A stretch of 64,000 nucleotides of DNA, taken from positions 101,949 to 165,948 of the forward strand of contig NZ_SLZR01000010.1 in the NCBI RefSeq assembly GCF_004341165.1, given 5' to 3'. This document shows, in pieces, positions 8,091 to 17,686 of this stretch; positions within the stretch are counted from its first letter, which is position 1, and every line of letters starts with the position of its first letter. The notes beneath the pieces are model-generated. The model did no database searches, was not told where the DNA came from, and saw only the letters and a list, made by a program, of their open reading frames with translations. A program made the translations under genes and the position numbers. The DNA is from Reinekea marinisedimentorum. Its GTDB lineage: Bacteria > Pseudomonadota > Gammaproteobacteria > Pseudomonadales > Natronospirillaceae.

Positions 8091-9302
8091 ATGCAAACAT
8101 TTAAACTGCCATTACTGAAAGATCACCATACTCACCCCACCATTGGTGCGGCCTTTACCGGTGGTATTAATATCCGCAATATTGAACAGAAATCTGAGGT
8201 TATCCGGCTGATTCAGGCCAGCACTGAACAACTGACGGTTGTCTTTGGCTGGAACAGCAGTGCCTTCCGGTTTACAGAGGCAGAGCTGGAAACCCTGCCG
8301 CCGGTAGTCATTTGCAACCTGTCGTTACATGGCTTTCTGTTGAACAGCGCTGCAAAACAACAATTAGAGCCTGACTATCCGGAAATCGTCGCCAATATCG
8401 ATAACCCGGTTTGGATGGAAGCGAACATCTATACCATTCTGAAATTTCTCGCCAATATTCAGCCATTCAGTGAACAACGTATTCGCGATTTCTTCGAACA
8501 ACAGCTGTTGCCGCTGGGGGTTTGGTATGCAGAAGATATGCTGCTGCCGCACAAAGACTTAATTCACTTGCTCGAGCAAATGGGCTATGCCGAACGCACC
8601 CGATTCTGGGCGGATGAATCGATTCTGAAAACGCTGACACCCGATGAACTCGGTAAAATCGCCGGTATTAAACTCTTTACCGATGGCGCTATTGGTGCCA
8701 GTACCGCGGCTATATCTCAGCCCTTTCTCAGTGGTGAAGAGGGCGTGCTTATCTTCAGTGACGCAGAGCTTTATCTGAAGATGCAGCAGCTTGGTCAGTA
8801 CCGCTTACCCTTTGCCATTCATGCCATCGGCGATGTTTCGACGCGTCAGGTCGTGAACACGCTGGCCAGGTTAAGAGCCGAGGATGCAGCCTTTCCGGCT
8901 GTGCGCATGGAGCACTGCCAGTTCATTGATAAAGACGTCGCTGTAAAAGCAAAAGCTCTGGGAATGGTGCTTTCCATGCAGCCAAACTTTAACTCCGATT
9001 CCATCCATTATGCGGATCGTTTGCCGCAACCATTTTTAAGCCGTAATAACCCGTTCCGAATGCTCATTGATGAGGTTGGCTTCGTCCCCGGTGTGGACCT
9101 GCTGTTCGGCTCCGACGGTATGCCGCATGGTGCAGAATATGCGCTGCAGCAGGTGCTGTTTCCGCCTTTTCCGGCGCAGGCGTTGACTGTTGACGAATTT
9201 CAGCAGGGCTATTGTTTGCCTTCTATGGCGCAGGGGTACATTGAGGTCGCCGTTGATGAGCTGCAAAAAACCGTCTCTGTAGATGTGTATCCGGCCCGTT
9301 GA
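8091..9302 (+). CDS. Amidohydrolase family protein lacking the N-terminal beta-sandwich
   Basis: 403 residues with the metal-dependent amidohydrolase (YtcJ-like) core: KDHHTHP (HxH) only about ten residues from the start, KLFTDGAIGAST, AIHAIGD, MEHCQFI and FGSDGMPHG with the metal/proton-shuttle aspartate. Family members of the YtcJ type are usually near 540 residues and start with a beta-sandwich half-domain before the HxH; that part is absent here, so this is a compact member rather than an obvious truncation, because the frame starts cleanly with an AGGAAG ribosome site. Substrate unknown. Confidence 0.78.
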   Translation: MQTFKLPLLKDHHTHPTIGAAFTGGINIRNIEQKSEVIRLIQASTEQLTVVFGWNSSAFRFTEAELETLPPVVICNLSLHGFLLNSAAKQQLEPDYPEIVANIDNPVWMEANIYTILKFLANIQPFSEQRIRDFFEQQLLPLGVWYAEDMLLPHKDLIHLLEQMGYAERTRFWADESILKTLTPDELGKIAGIKLFTDGAIGASTAAISQPFLSGEEGVLIFSDAELYLKMQQLGQYRLPFAIHAIGDVSTRQVVNTLARLRAEDAAFPAVRMEHCQFIDKDVAVKAKALGMVLSMQPNFNSDSIHYADRLPQPFLSRNNPFRMLIDEVGFVPGVDLLFGSDGMPHGAEYALQQVLFPPFPAQALTVDEFQQGYCLPSMAQGYIEVAVDELQKTVSVDVYPAR

Positions 9303-9395
9303 GCGGCATTCCGTACAGATTCTTGCTGGCAATTCTGCAGTGGGTCTTTAGAATCCCTTCAGGAATGAAAACGCCAACAATAAAGAAGTATTCGA

Positions 9396-9983
9396 ATGTT
9401 CAAAAAAAGTACCGATAAAGCAGTAGACCCGACCAAAGCGCTGCGCTCTGATATTCTCAGTGGCATGCCTAAGCATGAAGCCTTCAGCAAATATAGGGCT
9501 GCGCAGGGCGAACCGATTCGCGGCTCGATGATTGCTGCCATGCTGCCCGATGCCGCAGACCGGGCCAGTTCCCGCTGGCTGGTGTATTTAATGCTGGCGC
9601 TGTACTGGGTGCCGATTCTCGGGCTCTATACCGCCAGTGCGCTGCAGGGCAATTTTGCGGTGATTTGGGGGCATTTCTTTTGGCCAACGGTGGTGACCTA
9701 TTTTTTGATCCGGCACTCATCGGTCAGTTATTACTTTTTTATCTTCCTGCTGCTCCATACCTTTTATGTGGCCTTTAATTCCAATGTGCCGAACCCGCTG
9801 TTTGTGCCTCTTGTGGGGTTGTACTGTGCCGGCCTGACGGTTCTGACGGTTTATACCAAGATGCGCCTGTATCCTTATCAGAGCTTTTTTCACCAGAAGA
9901 AAAATCCGAACGATACCTACGTTTACACCGCAGAAAAAGACGAAGTTAAACCGGTGGCTCAAAAGAGAAGAAAACGCCGCTGA
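9396..9983 (+). CDS. Uncharacterised membrane protein
   Basis: 195 residues. A soluble N-terminus of about 60 residues is followed by about four hydrophobic segments (around residues 65-90, 92-125, 110-130 and 135-155) and a basic C-terminal tail ending KRRKRR. I do not recognise the family. It stands alone, between the amidohydrolase group and the convergent minus-strand operon. Confidence 0.7.
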   Translation: MFKKSTDKAVDPTKALRSDILSGMPKHEAFSKYRAAQGEPIRGSMIAAMLPDAADRASSRWLVYLMLALYWVPILGLYTASALQGNFAVIWGHFFWPTVVTYFLIRHSSVSYYFFIFLLLHTFYVAFNSNVPNPLFVPLVGLYCAGLTVLTVYTKMRLYPYQSFFHQKKNPNDTYVYTAEKDEVKPVAQKRRKRR

Positions 9984-10018
9984 GCACCGGGAACGGCCTT
10001 TGAACTTTTTCAGAGGCC

Positions 10019-10489
10019 TCAGGCCGTTGCCAACCTGTAGATTCGGGTACGTTCACCCGAGGGGGCAAAGCCATCTTCTAGTCGTTGCCAGCCAAACTTC
10101 TCGTACAGGCCATCGTGATCAGTTGTCAGGTACAAATGAGCAAAGCCCGCGGCGGCAGCCTGCTGTTTGGCGTGACTGAACATGCGCTCACTAAGGCGGC
10201 TTCCGCGGTGGTCTTTTTCAATAAACAGGCAGGCAAACCAGGGCATCAGGTCGTGACGGCTGATGAAGTCATTGGCGATCAGGCCATAACAGCCCGCTAT
10301 TTCAGTAGAACCTTCAGCTTCATGCAGCAGCAGAAAGAACTTTGGAATCCTGTTTTCGAGCAGGAAAGCGTGCGCCACGGCATTGAGGTAAAAGCTGAGG
10401 TTAGTCTTATTGCCCCATTTGCTATGAATATACTGAGCGCCTTGTTCAACGCCACCCTGGTATTCCTGAACATTCACAATGCGGTACAT
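10019..10489 (-). CDS. GNAT family N-acetyltransferase
   Basis: 156 residues. The acetyl-CoA loop is visible in CLFIEKDHRGSRLSERM (RGSRLS) and the C-terminal GLYEKFGWQ is the usual late GNAT element. Last gene of the minus-strand unit yeaD / DnaJ-related / GNAT, two bases behind the DnaJ-related gene. Substrate unknown. Confidence 0.82.
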   Translation of the reverse strand: MYRIVNVQEYQGGVEQGAQYIHSKWGNKTNLSFYLNAVAHAFLLENRIPKFFLLLHEAEGSTEIAGCYGLIANDFISRHDLMPWFACLFIEKDHRGSRLSERMFSHAKQQAAAAGFAHLYLTTDHDGLYEKFGWQRLEDGFAPSGERTRIYRLATA

Positions 10490-10491
10490 GG

Positions 10492-11082
10492 CTACCCCTT
10501 TTTATGGACTGAAAGGCTTTCCCAGGCCGCCTGTATTGCCCGGAACTTTTCTTCGCAGCCGCCTTTATCGGGGTGATGCTGCTGAACCAATGCCCGGTAG
10601 TGCTGCTTCTGGGCATCAGCTGTCTCATTGCCGCTGAGCCCCAGTACGGCCAGTGCTTCGGGTTTGGCGTGAAATCTGGCCAGCTGCTGCCAAAAGTGAT
10701 CAAGCATGCCCTGAACAGACGCCGCATTTTCCCGGTTCATGTTCGCAAGATCCAGATAATAATCCTTCAACGGGTCGGTATGGCCGGGGAGGTTGTTCTC
10801 TGTGCGGGTCATGGGCAGTATGCGGATCGTGACGGCAGTGATTTCAATAAAACCACGTTGGTCGCGCAGCCACTCGTTCTGCAGTACATACAGGCAATGG
10901 CGCAGATAAAAGTGATGCTGGAAGAGGATCAGAGGGTCTGCCAGATTGGGCTTGGGGTAGGGGCTATCTGCCATCTCGTTTAACCGGTTAATGAGCTCAA
11001 ACTCAGTAATCCCGTCAGTCGAGTGGCAGATCAGTGCTTCGATCGCAAGCATCAGCCTGCGATCGAGATTGAGGTTCTTCAT
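10492..11082 (-). CDS. DnaJ-related protein with C-terminal J domain
   Basis: About 196 residues. The C-terminal 55 residues form a J domain with the HPD signature (QQHHPDKGG), which stimulates DnaK-type Hsp70 ATPase. The N-terminal two thirds match the DNA-J related domain found with this J domain in gammaproteobacteria. I place the start at the ATG whose bases overlap the yeaD stop (ATGA); a longer frame to 11109 would lie inside yeaD. Probably a specialised cochaperone. Confidence 0.82.
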   Translation of the reverse strand: MKNLNLDRRLMLAIEALICHSTDGITEFELINRLNEMADSPYPKPNLADPLILFQHHFYLRHCLYVLQNEWLRDQRGFIEITAVTIRILPMTRTENNLPGHTDPLKDYYLDLANMNRENAASVQGMLDHFWQQLARFHAKPEALAVLGLSGNETADAQKQHYRALVQQHHPDKGGCEEKFRAIQAAWESLSVHKKG

Positions 11083-11948
11083 GCAGTTTCGGTGCTGATT
11101 TCCATGCACATGACATGACTGTTCCCCGGTTTTACCAGGCGGCTATCTTCAGAGGTGTTGGTCGTTTCAACACAGAACATTTTGGTATATTCAAGGTCGT
11201 TAAAGTTGCTCAGGCTTTTCGATTTTTCAATCCACGGGTTCCACAGCACCATTGAATTGCTGCCGCGACGGGTCATGGTCACCGCCTCTTTACCCAGGTT
11301 AACGAGTTTTACCGGCTCGCCCTTATCCAACACGACACCGTCAACCTCCTGATCAAAGCAAAACTCACCTTTCAGATCGTATGCTTTGTCTTCCAAGCGG
11401 TTCAGGAAGCGCGCGTCTTCCAGCCCCTGGATGCGTACATCATCAATGTTGGCGCAACTGAAGTAGGTGTGCAGCGCCTGGCTGATTTCAAAGGGCTTGT
11501 CATCGTTGTTGGTGGTGGTCAGGCTCATGACCAGCGTTTCGCCAATGCTGATCAGCAGCTCACAGGTCGCTTTGTAGGCAAAGCCCAGCTGGTCGCCGGT
11601 CGTTGTGTAACTAAAGCGAATATCGGTGCGTTCGGCGGTATCGCTGACCACTTCATATTCCCAGTCCAGAGCCCTGACCAGACCATGAGCCGGAGCATCG
11701 GGCTCTTTGGTGTTCGGACCAAACCACGGCCAGCAAACAGGCACACCGCCACGAATGGCTTTGCCCTTTGCGAAGTTCTCTTCCTGAGACACGAAGATCA
11801 CGTTGTCCTGGTTGAGCGGGGTGTACTCAATCAGGTGCGCGCCCTGTACAGCAATGGTTGCCGTGGCATACTGGTTATCAATACGCAGCACTGGCAGTTC
11901 ATTCAACGTATCCAAAACGACATTTTCTGACATGATGTTTTCAGTCAT
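11079..11948 (-). CDS. yeaD: D-hexose-6-phosphate mutarotase (glucose-6-phosphate 1-epimerase)
   Basis: 289 residues of the aldose-1-epimerase-like YeaD family, which interconverts alpha and beta anomers of hexose 6-phosphates. Landmarks: GAHLIEYTP, RGGVPVCWPWFGP, PAHGLVRALDWE (with the catalytic histidine), SQALHTYF and MVLWNPW. An internal ATG five codons downstream is an alternative start, but only the first has a purine-rich site. It leads a three-gene minus-strand unit. Confidence 0.9.
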   Translation of the reverse strand: MTENIMSENVVLDTLNELPVLRIDNQYATATIAVQGAHLIEYTPLNQDNVIFVSQEENFAKGKAIRGGVPVCWPWFGPNTKEPDAPAHGLVRALDWEYEVVSDTAERTDIRFSYTTTGDQLGFAYKATCELLISIGETLVMSLTTTNNDDKPFEISQALHTYFSCANIDDVRIQGLEDARFLNRLEDKAYDLKGEFCFDQEVDGVVLDKGEPVKLVNLGKEAVTMTRRGSNSMVLWNPWIEKSKSLSNFNDLEYTKMFCVETTNTSEDSRLVKPGNSHVMCMEISTETA

Positions 11949-12172
11949 TTCTTACTCGCCTTTCGTTAACAAATTGCCGACATTCTGTAGCAGCCGATGG
12001 CTGTTGGCAAATTCTGACCGAAGGGTATGCACGGAAATCGCGTTGTTTCTGACTGGAATATCGTGTTTAAGTGTTCATTACTTTGGACATATTTACGCAG
12101 CTTAAGTGGCTCAGGTGTAATGCATTCAGTACACTGAGCGAAAATCAAACAGTCATTAGAAAAGGTTTACCA

Positions 12173-12661
12173 ATGCGAAAAGGGTTAGTTCTGCTTATGT
12201 TTGTCTGTGCGTTTGCCAGTGCCGATGAGCAGGCGTTTGGTAAGGTATTTATCGGTACCGTCGATACCTTTAAAGAGGCGCAGGATACCCAGTATGGCAT
12301 TGAGTACCAGTTTGCTGAGGGTAAAACCCGATACGATTTTAAACCCTTTGTCGGCCTGATGCGCACCCGCTACGCATCGCACTACCTGTACACGGGCTTT
12401 AGCCGAACCTCCAAATTTACCGATTCTGCAACCGGCTTGTCGGTGCATTTCGCCTTTGGCCCGGGCATTTATCTGCATGGCGATGGTGACGATACCGACC
12501 TTGGTCACTGGTTTGAGCTGCGCACCAGTGCCGGGCTGATCTGGACCTTTGCCGACAATACCCGCATGGGGCTGCACTTTTCGCACCTGTCCAATGCCTC
12601 GCTGGCTGATGAGAACCCCGGAACCGAACTGATCACCTTCAGCTACGAATTGCCGTTTTGA
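12173..12661 (+). CDS. PagL-like lipid A 3-O-deacylase (acyloxyacyl hydrolase)
   Basis: 162 residues with an N-terminal signal peptide (cleaved near FASA). The remainder alternates polar and hydrophobic residues as an outer membrane beta-barrel. Near the C-terminus HFSHLSNASLADENPGTE contains the PagL catalytic arrangement (His, Ser, then Glu of the NPG-E segment), and the last residue is phenylalanine, as usual for barrel insertion. PagL removes the 3-O-acyl chain of lipid A in the outer membrane. The ATG at 12173 opens the signal peptide; the upstream in-frame extension is rejected. Confidence 0.8.
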   Translation: MRKGLVLLMFVCAFASADEQAFGKVFIGTVDTFKEAQDTQYGIEYQFAEGKTRYDFKPFVGLMRTRYASHYLYTGFSRTSKFTDSATGLSVHFAFGPGIYLHGDGDDTDLGHWFELRTSAGLIWTFADNTRMGLHFSHLSNASLADENPGTELITFSYELPF

Positions 12662-12736
12662 GCCTGCCTTCGGGCTATTCGCTAACACCCGCTCCTTTGA
12701 TATGCTTCCATCAGCATAATAATCACAGGCACCATC

Positions 12737-13657
12737 ATGGCTCCAAAATCTCTAGCCAGCAGCTTTAAGCGCGTAGGTATCGTTGGCAGGCTACACAGCC
12801 GTACCGTCGCGCTGTCCGTGAAGCGGCTGACGCAACTACTCGATCAACTGAATAAAGAATACTGCGTAGAGCTGTCTTTGCTCGATGCAATGAACGAACT
12901 GGGCTGTGGCGCAAAAAGCCGCACCGAGCTGGGCAATTGGGCCGATCTGATCATTGTGGTCGGCGGTGACGGTACCTTTTTAGGCGCCGCGCGTGATTTG
13001 GCTCAGTATGGTGTGCCGATGCTGGGTATCAACCGCGGCCGGCTCGGGTTTCTGACCGATGTGATGCCTCAGGAAATGGAACAGCGGGTTGCCGAGGTCA
13101 TTAATGGCGATTTCCAGCTGGAGCAGCGCTTTCTGCTGAACGTTCAGGTTGTGCGCAACGGCGAGGTCGTGGAAGAGAACTGTGCCTTCAACGATGTTGT
13201 ACTGCATCAGGGGCAATCTATCCGTATGATTGAGTTCGATCTGCTGGTCGACGGTCAGTTTGTTTATAACCAGCGCTCCGATGGCCTCATTGTGTCTACG
13301 CCGACCGGTTCAACAGCCTATGCTTTAAGTGCCGGCGGTCCTTTAGTGCACCCGAGTATGGATGCGCTGATACTGGTGCCGATGTTTCCGCACAGCCTGA
13401 CTAACCGGCCTCTGATGGTGGGCGGGAATTCAGAATTGCGAATCAAGCTCGGCTATGAAAACGACTACCCGCCGCACGTCAGCCTGGATGCGCAGATCCA
13501 CCTGCCGCTCGAGCATGGCGATGAGCTGCACATCCGCAAATACGCACATACGGTTCGGCTGATTCATCTGGTGGATTACAACTATTTTGAGATCTGCCGG
13601 ACTAAACTGGGCTGGAGCAACAAACTGGAAAACAACGACGAGGAGTTCGATCAATGA
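12737..13657 (+). CDS. nadK: NAD kinase
   Basis: 306 residues, slightly longer than the usual 290-300. The kinase motif VVGGDGTFLGAAR and the substrate loop SDGLIVSTPTGSTAYAL, with SAGGPLVHP, identify NadK, which phosphorylates NAD to NADP. It is followed by yeaC and a DUF2797 gene with ATGA overlaps, an arrangement known from several gammaproteobacteria. Confidence 0.96.
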   Translation: MAPKSLASSFKRVGIVGRLHSRTVALSVKRLTQLLDQLNKEYCVELSLLDAMNELGCGAKSRTELGNWADLIIVVGGDGTFLGAARDLAQYGVPMLGINRGRLGFLTDVMPQEMEQRVAEVINGDFQLEQRFLLNVQVVRNGEVVEENCAFNDVVLHQGQSIRMIEFDLLVDGQFVYNQRSDGLIVSTPTGSTAYALSAGGPLVHPSMDALILVPMFPHSLTNRPLMVGGNSELRIKLGYENDYPPHVSLDAQIHLPLEHGDELHIRKYAHTVRLIHLVDYNYFEICRTKLGWSNKLENNDEEFDQ

Positions 13658-13917
13658 ATTTCGATGAACTGGCCGCCAATATGACGCCGGATATCTACAG
13701 CCGGTTACGGGAAGCCATTGAACTGGGTCGTTGGCCAACAGGCTCCGTGCTGACTAAAGAACAGAAGGCGCTTTGCCTTGAAGCCATTATCAAATACGAA
13801 ATCGCTCAGGATATTCCCGTTGAGCAGCGTACCGGTTTTATTGCCGATAAATGTAAATCTGAAACTGCAGCGGAAACGATCCCTACCGTTTCGGTCGATT
13901 CCGGAGAAAACGAATGA
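13654..13917 (+). CDS. yeaC: YeaC family protein (DUF1315)
   Basis: 87 residues. The N-terminal 60 residues (MTPDIYSRLREAIELGRWP, LTKEQKALCLEAII) match the DUF1315/YeaC family of unknown function; the tail is variable and acidic. ATG overlaps the nadK stop and its stop overlaps the next start, so the three genes are almost certainly cotranslated. Confidence 0.88.
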   Translation: MNFDELAANMTPDIYSRLREAIELGRWPTGSVLTKEQKALCLEAIIKYEIAQDIPVEQRTGFIADKCKSETAAETIPTVSVDSGENE

Positions 13918-14798
13918 TCACCCCGGACCTGTTTGAAATGGCTGATCAGCCCGAAAACAACCAGACCGCTGTAGAGCCGGTCACCGGCACCGTGCGTAAA
14001 ATGGTCAGCCACTGGCACGAAGGTGCCAAAGTGAGCTATGCACTGCCGCTCGGCGACAGCCTGATTGACATGACTCCCTACATTGGCCAGCACCTTAAGC
14101 TGACCTACGAGGGTGAAATTCACTGCCTGCATTGCGGTGAGCTGACCAACAAAAGCTTTGGTCAGGGCTATTGCTACAAGCATTTCATGTCGCTGGCGCA
14201 GAACGACAGCTGCATCATGTCGCCGGAGCTGTGCCATTACCACGAAGGAACCTGCCGGGAGCCGGAGTGGGGTGAGCGCAACTGTATGCAATCGCACTAC
14301 GTTTATCTTTCCAATGCCAGTGGCATCAAGGTGGGTATTACCCGCGGCGGTCAGGTGCCCACACGCTGGATCGATCAGGGCGCAATTCAGGCCATTACCA
14401 TAGCCCGGGTCACCAGCCGTCAATTGGCGGGGTTCCTGGAGGTTATCTTCAAGAAGCATGTGGCCGATAAAACCAACTGGCGTACCATGCTGAAAGGCAC
14501 CGCTGCCGAACTGGATATGGCAACCGAGCGTGACAAGCTGTTCGAGCAGGCCAAGCCGGAGCTCGACGCGCTGGTCGAAAAGCATGGCATTGCAGCAGTG
14601 CAGCTGCTGACGCATGGCGATCCATTCTCGATTGAATTTCCGGTGCAAACCTACCCGGAAAAGGTCACCAGCTTTAATTTCGATAAAACACCCGTTGTTG
14701 AAGGTGTACTGCAAGGCATAAAAGGGCAGTACCTGATCTTTGATACCGGGGTCATCAATATTCGCCGTTTTGGCGGCTATACCGTCAGCATCAGTTAA
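13914..14798 (+). CDS. DUF2797 domain protein
   Basis: 294 residues, no signal or membrane segment. Cysteine pairs (CLHCGE, GYCYKH, SPELCHYHEGTCREPEWGE, NCMQSHYVYLS) suggest a metal site in the N-terminal half, then a VGITRGGQVPTRWIDQGA segment resembling a GIY-YIG-like fold turn. The family has no established function. Overlaps yeaC by ATGA and precedes pepN by 52 bases. A long antisense frame over this gene is regarded as a shadow. Confidence 0.85.
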   Translation: MITPDLFEMADQPENNQTAVEPVTGTVRKMVSHWHEGAKVSYALPLGDSLIDMTPYIGQHLKLTYEGEIHCLHCGELTNKSFGQGYCYKHFMSLAQNDSCIMSPELCHYHEGTCREPEWGERNCMQSHYVYLSNASGIKVGITRGGQVPTRWIDQGAIQAITIARVTSRQLAGFLEVIFKKHVADKTNWRTMLKGTAAELDMATERDKLFEQAKPELDALVEKHGIAAVQLLTHGDPFSIEFPVQTYPEKVTSFNFDKTPVVEGVLQGIKGQYLIFDTGVINIRRFGGYTVSIS

Positions 14799-14850
14799 GC
14801 TGAAGCGCTGATCCGACCAAAACGCACTAAAGTCATCACCTGGAAGCTCT

Positions 14851-17472
14851 ATGAAAACTGAAACACCTGTCACGATTCGCCTAAAAGATTACAAGCAACC
14901 CGATTACTGGATTAAAAACACCAAGCTGGTCATTCGTATTTTTGACGATTACACCGAGGTCCTTTCTGAGCTGAGCATGGTAAAAAACGAGTCCGTCCGT
15001 GGGCTGCCGGCGTTGGTTTTGGATGGTGTCGATCAGCAAATTCAGTCACTGGCCTTTGATAACTTTGTCATCACCGAATATGACTACAGTGGCGAACAGC
15101 TGACCGTTCAGCCGACCGCCGATGAGTTTGTTTTCAAGGCCGTCACTCATATTGAACCGGAAAAGAACACCTCGCTGGAGGGGCTGTATAAATCCGGCTC
15201 TACGTATTGCACCCAGTGTGAGGCCGAAGGCTTCCGAAAAATCACCTTCTATCTGGATCGCCCGGATGTGATGGCCACCTTCTCAACCCGCATTGAAGCG
15301 GATAAGAGCCGCTTCCCGGTTTTGCTGGCCAATGGTAACCCGGTAGAAGCCGGTGATCTGGACAGCGACCGCCACTTCGCCACCTGGGAAGATCCGTTCG
15401 TAAAACCGGCCTATTTGTTTGCAGCGGTTGCGGGCGACCTGGTGCGCAAAGATGACAGCTTCACCACCTGCTCGGGCCGGGAAATTTCGCTGCGTATCTT
15501 TGCGGAGCCGCACAATGCCCATAAAACTGACTTTGCTATGGATGCTTTGAAGCGTTCCATGCGCTGGGATGAAGAAAAGTACGGCCGTGAATACGATCTG
15601 GATATTTTCATGATCGTTGCGAGCGACTATTTCAATATGGGGGCCATGGAGAACAAAGGCCTGAACATTTTTAACAGCGCCGCCGTGCTGGCTAACGCCG
15701 ATACCGCATCCGATGACCGCTTCGAGCGCATCGAAGCTATTGTTGCGCACGAATATTTCCACAACTGGAGCGGCAACCGCGTAACCTGCCGTGACTGGTT
15801 CCAGCTTTCACTGAAAGAAGGCTTTACTGTCTACCGCGACGGTCAGTTCACTTCGGATATGCACGATGCCACCGTTAAACGCATTAAGGATGTCCGCTTT
15901 CTGAAAAACACTCAGTTCCCGGAAGATAACGGCCCGAACGCGCACCCGGTTCAACCGCAGGAATACATGGAAATCAATAACTTCTATACCGTGACGGTTT
16001 ATGAGAAGGGTGCTGAAGTGGTCGGTATGATCCACACCCTGGTGGGTGACGAGCAATTCCATAAGGGAGCCGATCTATACTTTGAACGCTTCGATGGCAT
16101 GGCAGTGACCACCAACGATTTTGTCGCCTGTATGGAAGAAGTCAGCGGTATGGATCTGACTCAGTTCAAGCGCTGGTATACCCAAGCCGGCACGCCGCTG
16201 GTTAAGGTAGAAGAGCGTTACGATGCCGAACAGCAGCAATACAGCCTGAGCTTCAGCCAGAGCCTGAAAACAACGCCGGGCCAGAGTGAAAAGCTCCCCA
16301 TGGTGATACCGGTGAAGATGGCCCTGTTGAACGATGCCGGCGATGAGTTGAGCATTGACTGTGATGGCAACTTCAACCCGGAAACCCGGGTGCTGACGCT
16401 GACCGAAGCGGAAACCACCGTGACCTTCAGTAATCTTGCGGCCAAGCCGGTGCCTAGCCTGTTCCGTGATTTCTCCGCGCCTGTCCGGGTTGATTTCAAC
16501 CAGGCAGAAGGCGATATCTTTACCCTGGCAACGAAAGACAGCAACACCTACAACCGCTTTGACGCGGCGCAGAAAATCTATCTGGACGCGCTGCTGGGCA
16601 TGATCAGCAGCGGCAGTGAAGCTACGCCTGCCATTGTGGAACAGGTTGTTGAAGCAACACTTGCCGACGAGTCTCTTTCACACGCCATTAAGGCGGCATT
16701 GCTCACACTGCCTTCCTACCAGATGCTGGTGGATAATATTCAGCAGAATGTCGATGCCGAATTAATTGTTAAGGCCCGCGATGCCATGCGTAACCGGATT
16801 GCTGAACAGTTCAGCGCTCAATGGCAGCAGCTGGCAGAGCAGTTGGCCAGTGCCGAAGACTATCAGTTTAACGCGCAGGAAGCGGGCCGCCGTGAACTGC
16901 AGGGGCTGGCGCTTGGTTACTTTGCATTGATGACCGGTAACAGCACCGCACTGAATGCCGCCGAAGCCCTGTACCGCGCAGCCCACAACCAAACTGACCG
17001 GTTGAACGGCTTAAGGGCGGTGGTCAATTCAACAAATCGCAGCCGCGCCAACGCCATGTTGAACCACTTCTATGACAGCTGGAAAGACGATACCCAGATG
17101 GTGGAAACCTGGTTCTCGATGCAGTCGGCCAGTGATGGTGTCAGCGTTGACTCCATCAGCGCCTTAATGCAGCACGAAGCCTTCGATATAACCAACCCGA
17201 ACAAGGTGCGCTCGGTGCTGGGGGGCTTTATCTCTAACTTTAAATCGTTCCACAATTCCGCGGGTGATGCCTACGATTTCGTCGCGGAGAAGATCTGTGA
17301 ACTGGATGCGCTTAACCCGCAAATGGCGTCGCGCTTTGTGGTTTCGCTGGAAAACTGGAAGGTGTTCTCAGAAAAACGCGGTGCCCTGATGAAAGCCGCG
17401 CTGGAGAAAATACTCAACAGTGGCCAGCGCTCGCCGGATGTGTTGGAAAAGGTGCAAAAGGCGCTGGCCTAA
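14851..17472 (+). CDS. pepN: Aminopeptidase N (M1 family)
   Basis: 873 residues, the normal length for the gammaproteobacterial PepN. Exopeptidase signature GAMENKGLNIFN, zinc-binding HEYFHNWSGNRV (HExxH) with the third ligand in LSLKEG (about residues 298-321), and the C-terminal helical DUF3458 domain. Cytoplasmic broad-specificity aminopeptidase of peptide turnover. Preceded by nadK-yeaC-DUF2797 and closed by a terminator. Confidence 0.97.
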   Translation: MKTETPVTIRLKDYKQPDYWIKNTKLVIRIFDDYTEVLSELSMVKNESVRGLPALVLDGVDQQIQSLAFDNFVITEYDYSGEQLTVQPTADEFVFKAVTHIEPEKNTSLEGLYKSGSTYCTQCEAEGFRKITFYLDRPDVMATFSTRIEADKSRFPVLLANGNPVEAGDLDSDRHFATWEDPFVKPAYLFAAVAGDLVRKDDSFTTCSGREISLRIFAEPHNAHKTDFAMDALKRSMRWDEEKYGREYDLDIFMIVASDYFNMGAMENKGLNIFNSAAVLANADTASDDRFERIEAIVAHEYFHNWSGNRVTCRDWFQLSLKEGFTVYRDGQFTSDMHDATVKRIKDVRFLKNTQFPEDNGPNAHPVQPQEYMEINNFYTVTVYEKGAEVVGMIHTLVGDEQFHKGADLYFERFDGMAVTTNDFVACMEEVSGMDLTQFKRWYTQAGTPLVKVEERYDAEQQQYSLSFSQSLKTTPGQSEKLPMVIPVKMALLNDAGDELSIDCDGNFNPETRVLTLTEAETTVTFSNLAAKPVPSLFRDFSAPVRVDFNQAEGDIFTLATKDSNTYNRFDAAQKIYLDALLGMISSGSEATPAIVEQVVEATLADESLSHAIKAALLTLPSYQMLVDNIQQNVDAELIVKARDAMRNRIAEQFSAQWQQLAEQLASAEDYQFNAQEAGRRELQGLALGYFALMTGNSTALNAAEALYRAAHNQTDRLNGLRAVVNSTNRSRANAMLNHFYDSWKDDTQMVETWFSMQSASDGVSVDSISALMQHEAFDITNPNKVRSVLGGFISNFKSFHNSAGDAYDFVAEKICELDALNPQMASRFVVSLENWKVFSEKRGALMKAALEKILNSGQRSPDVLEKVQKALA

Positions 17473-17490
17473 CCTGCAATAGACTTCGTT

Positions 17491-17514
17491 AGCCCGCGGA
17501 ATGCGGGCTTTTCG
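17491..17514 (+). terminator. Rho-independent terminator after pepN
   Basis: Stem AGCCCGC / GCGGGCT with an AATG-like loop and a short T-run, 18 bases behind the pepN stop. Confidence 0.85.
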
Positions 17515-17686
17515 CCTCTTAATCGCTATTCTGTGAAATTTCTCCTTATTTTTTTCTGAATCTGCCGCTAATAGAATATTGTCAGACAAAACAGATGTGC
17601 TGCTTTGCGTTGATTTTTCTTACTTATTGAACTGTGCTGTCAGTGATAAGTGGCGGTGAATATTCTTAGCGTTGCCGGAGGACGGA

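Noticed and set aside
13806..14873. 355-codon minus-strand ORF
   Set aside because: It lies opposite the DUF2797 gene, which has family motifs, ATGA coupling to yeaC and a sensible start. The antisense frame has no recognisable domain and overlaps three genes.
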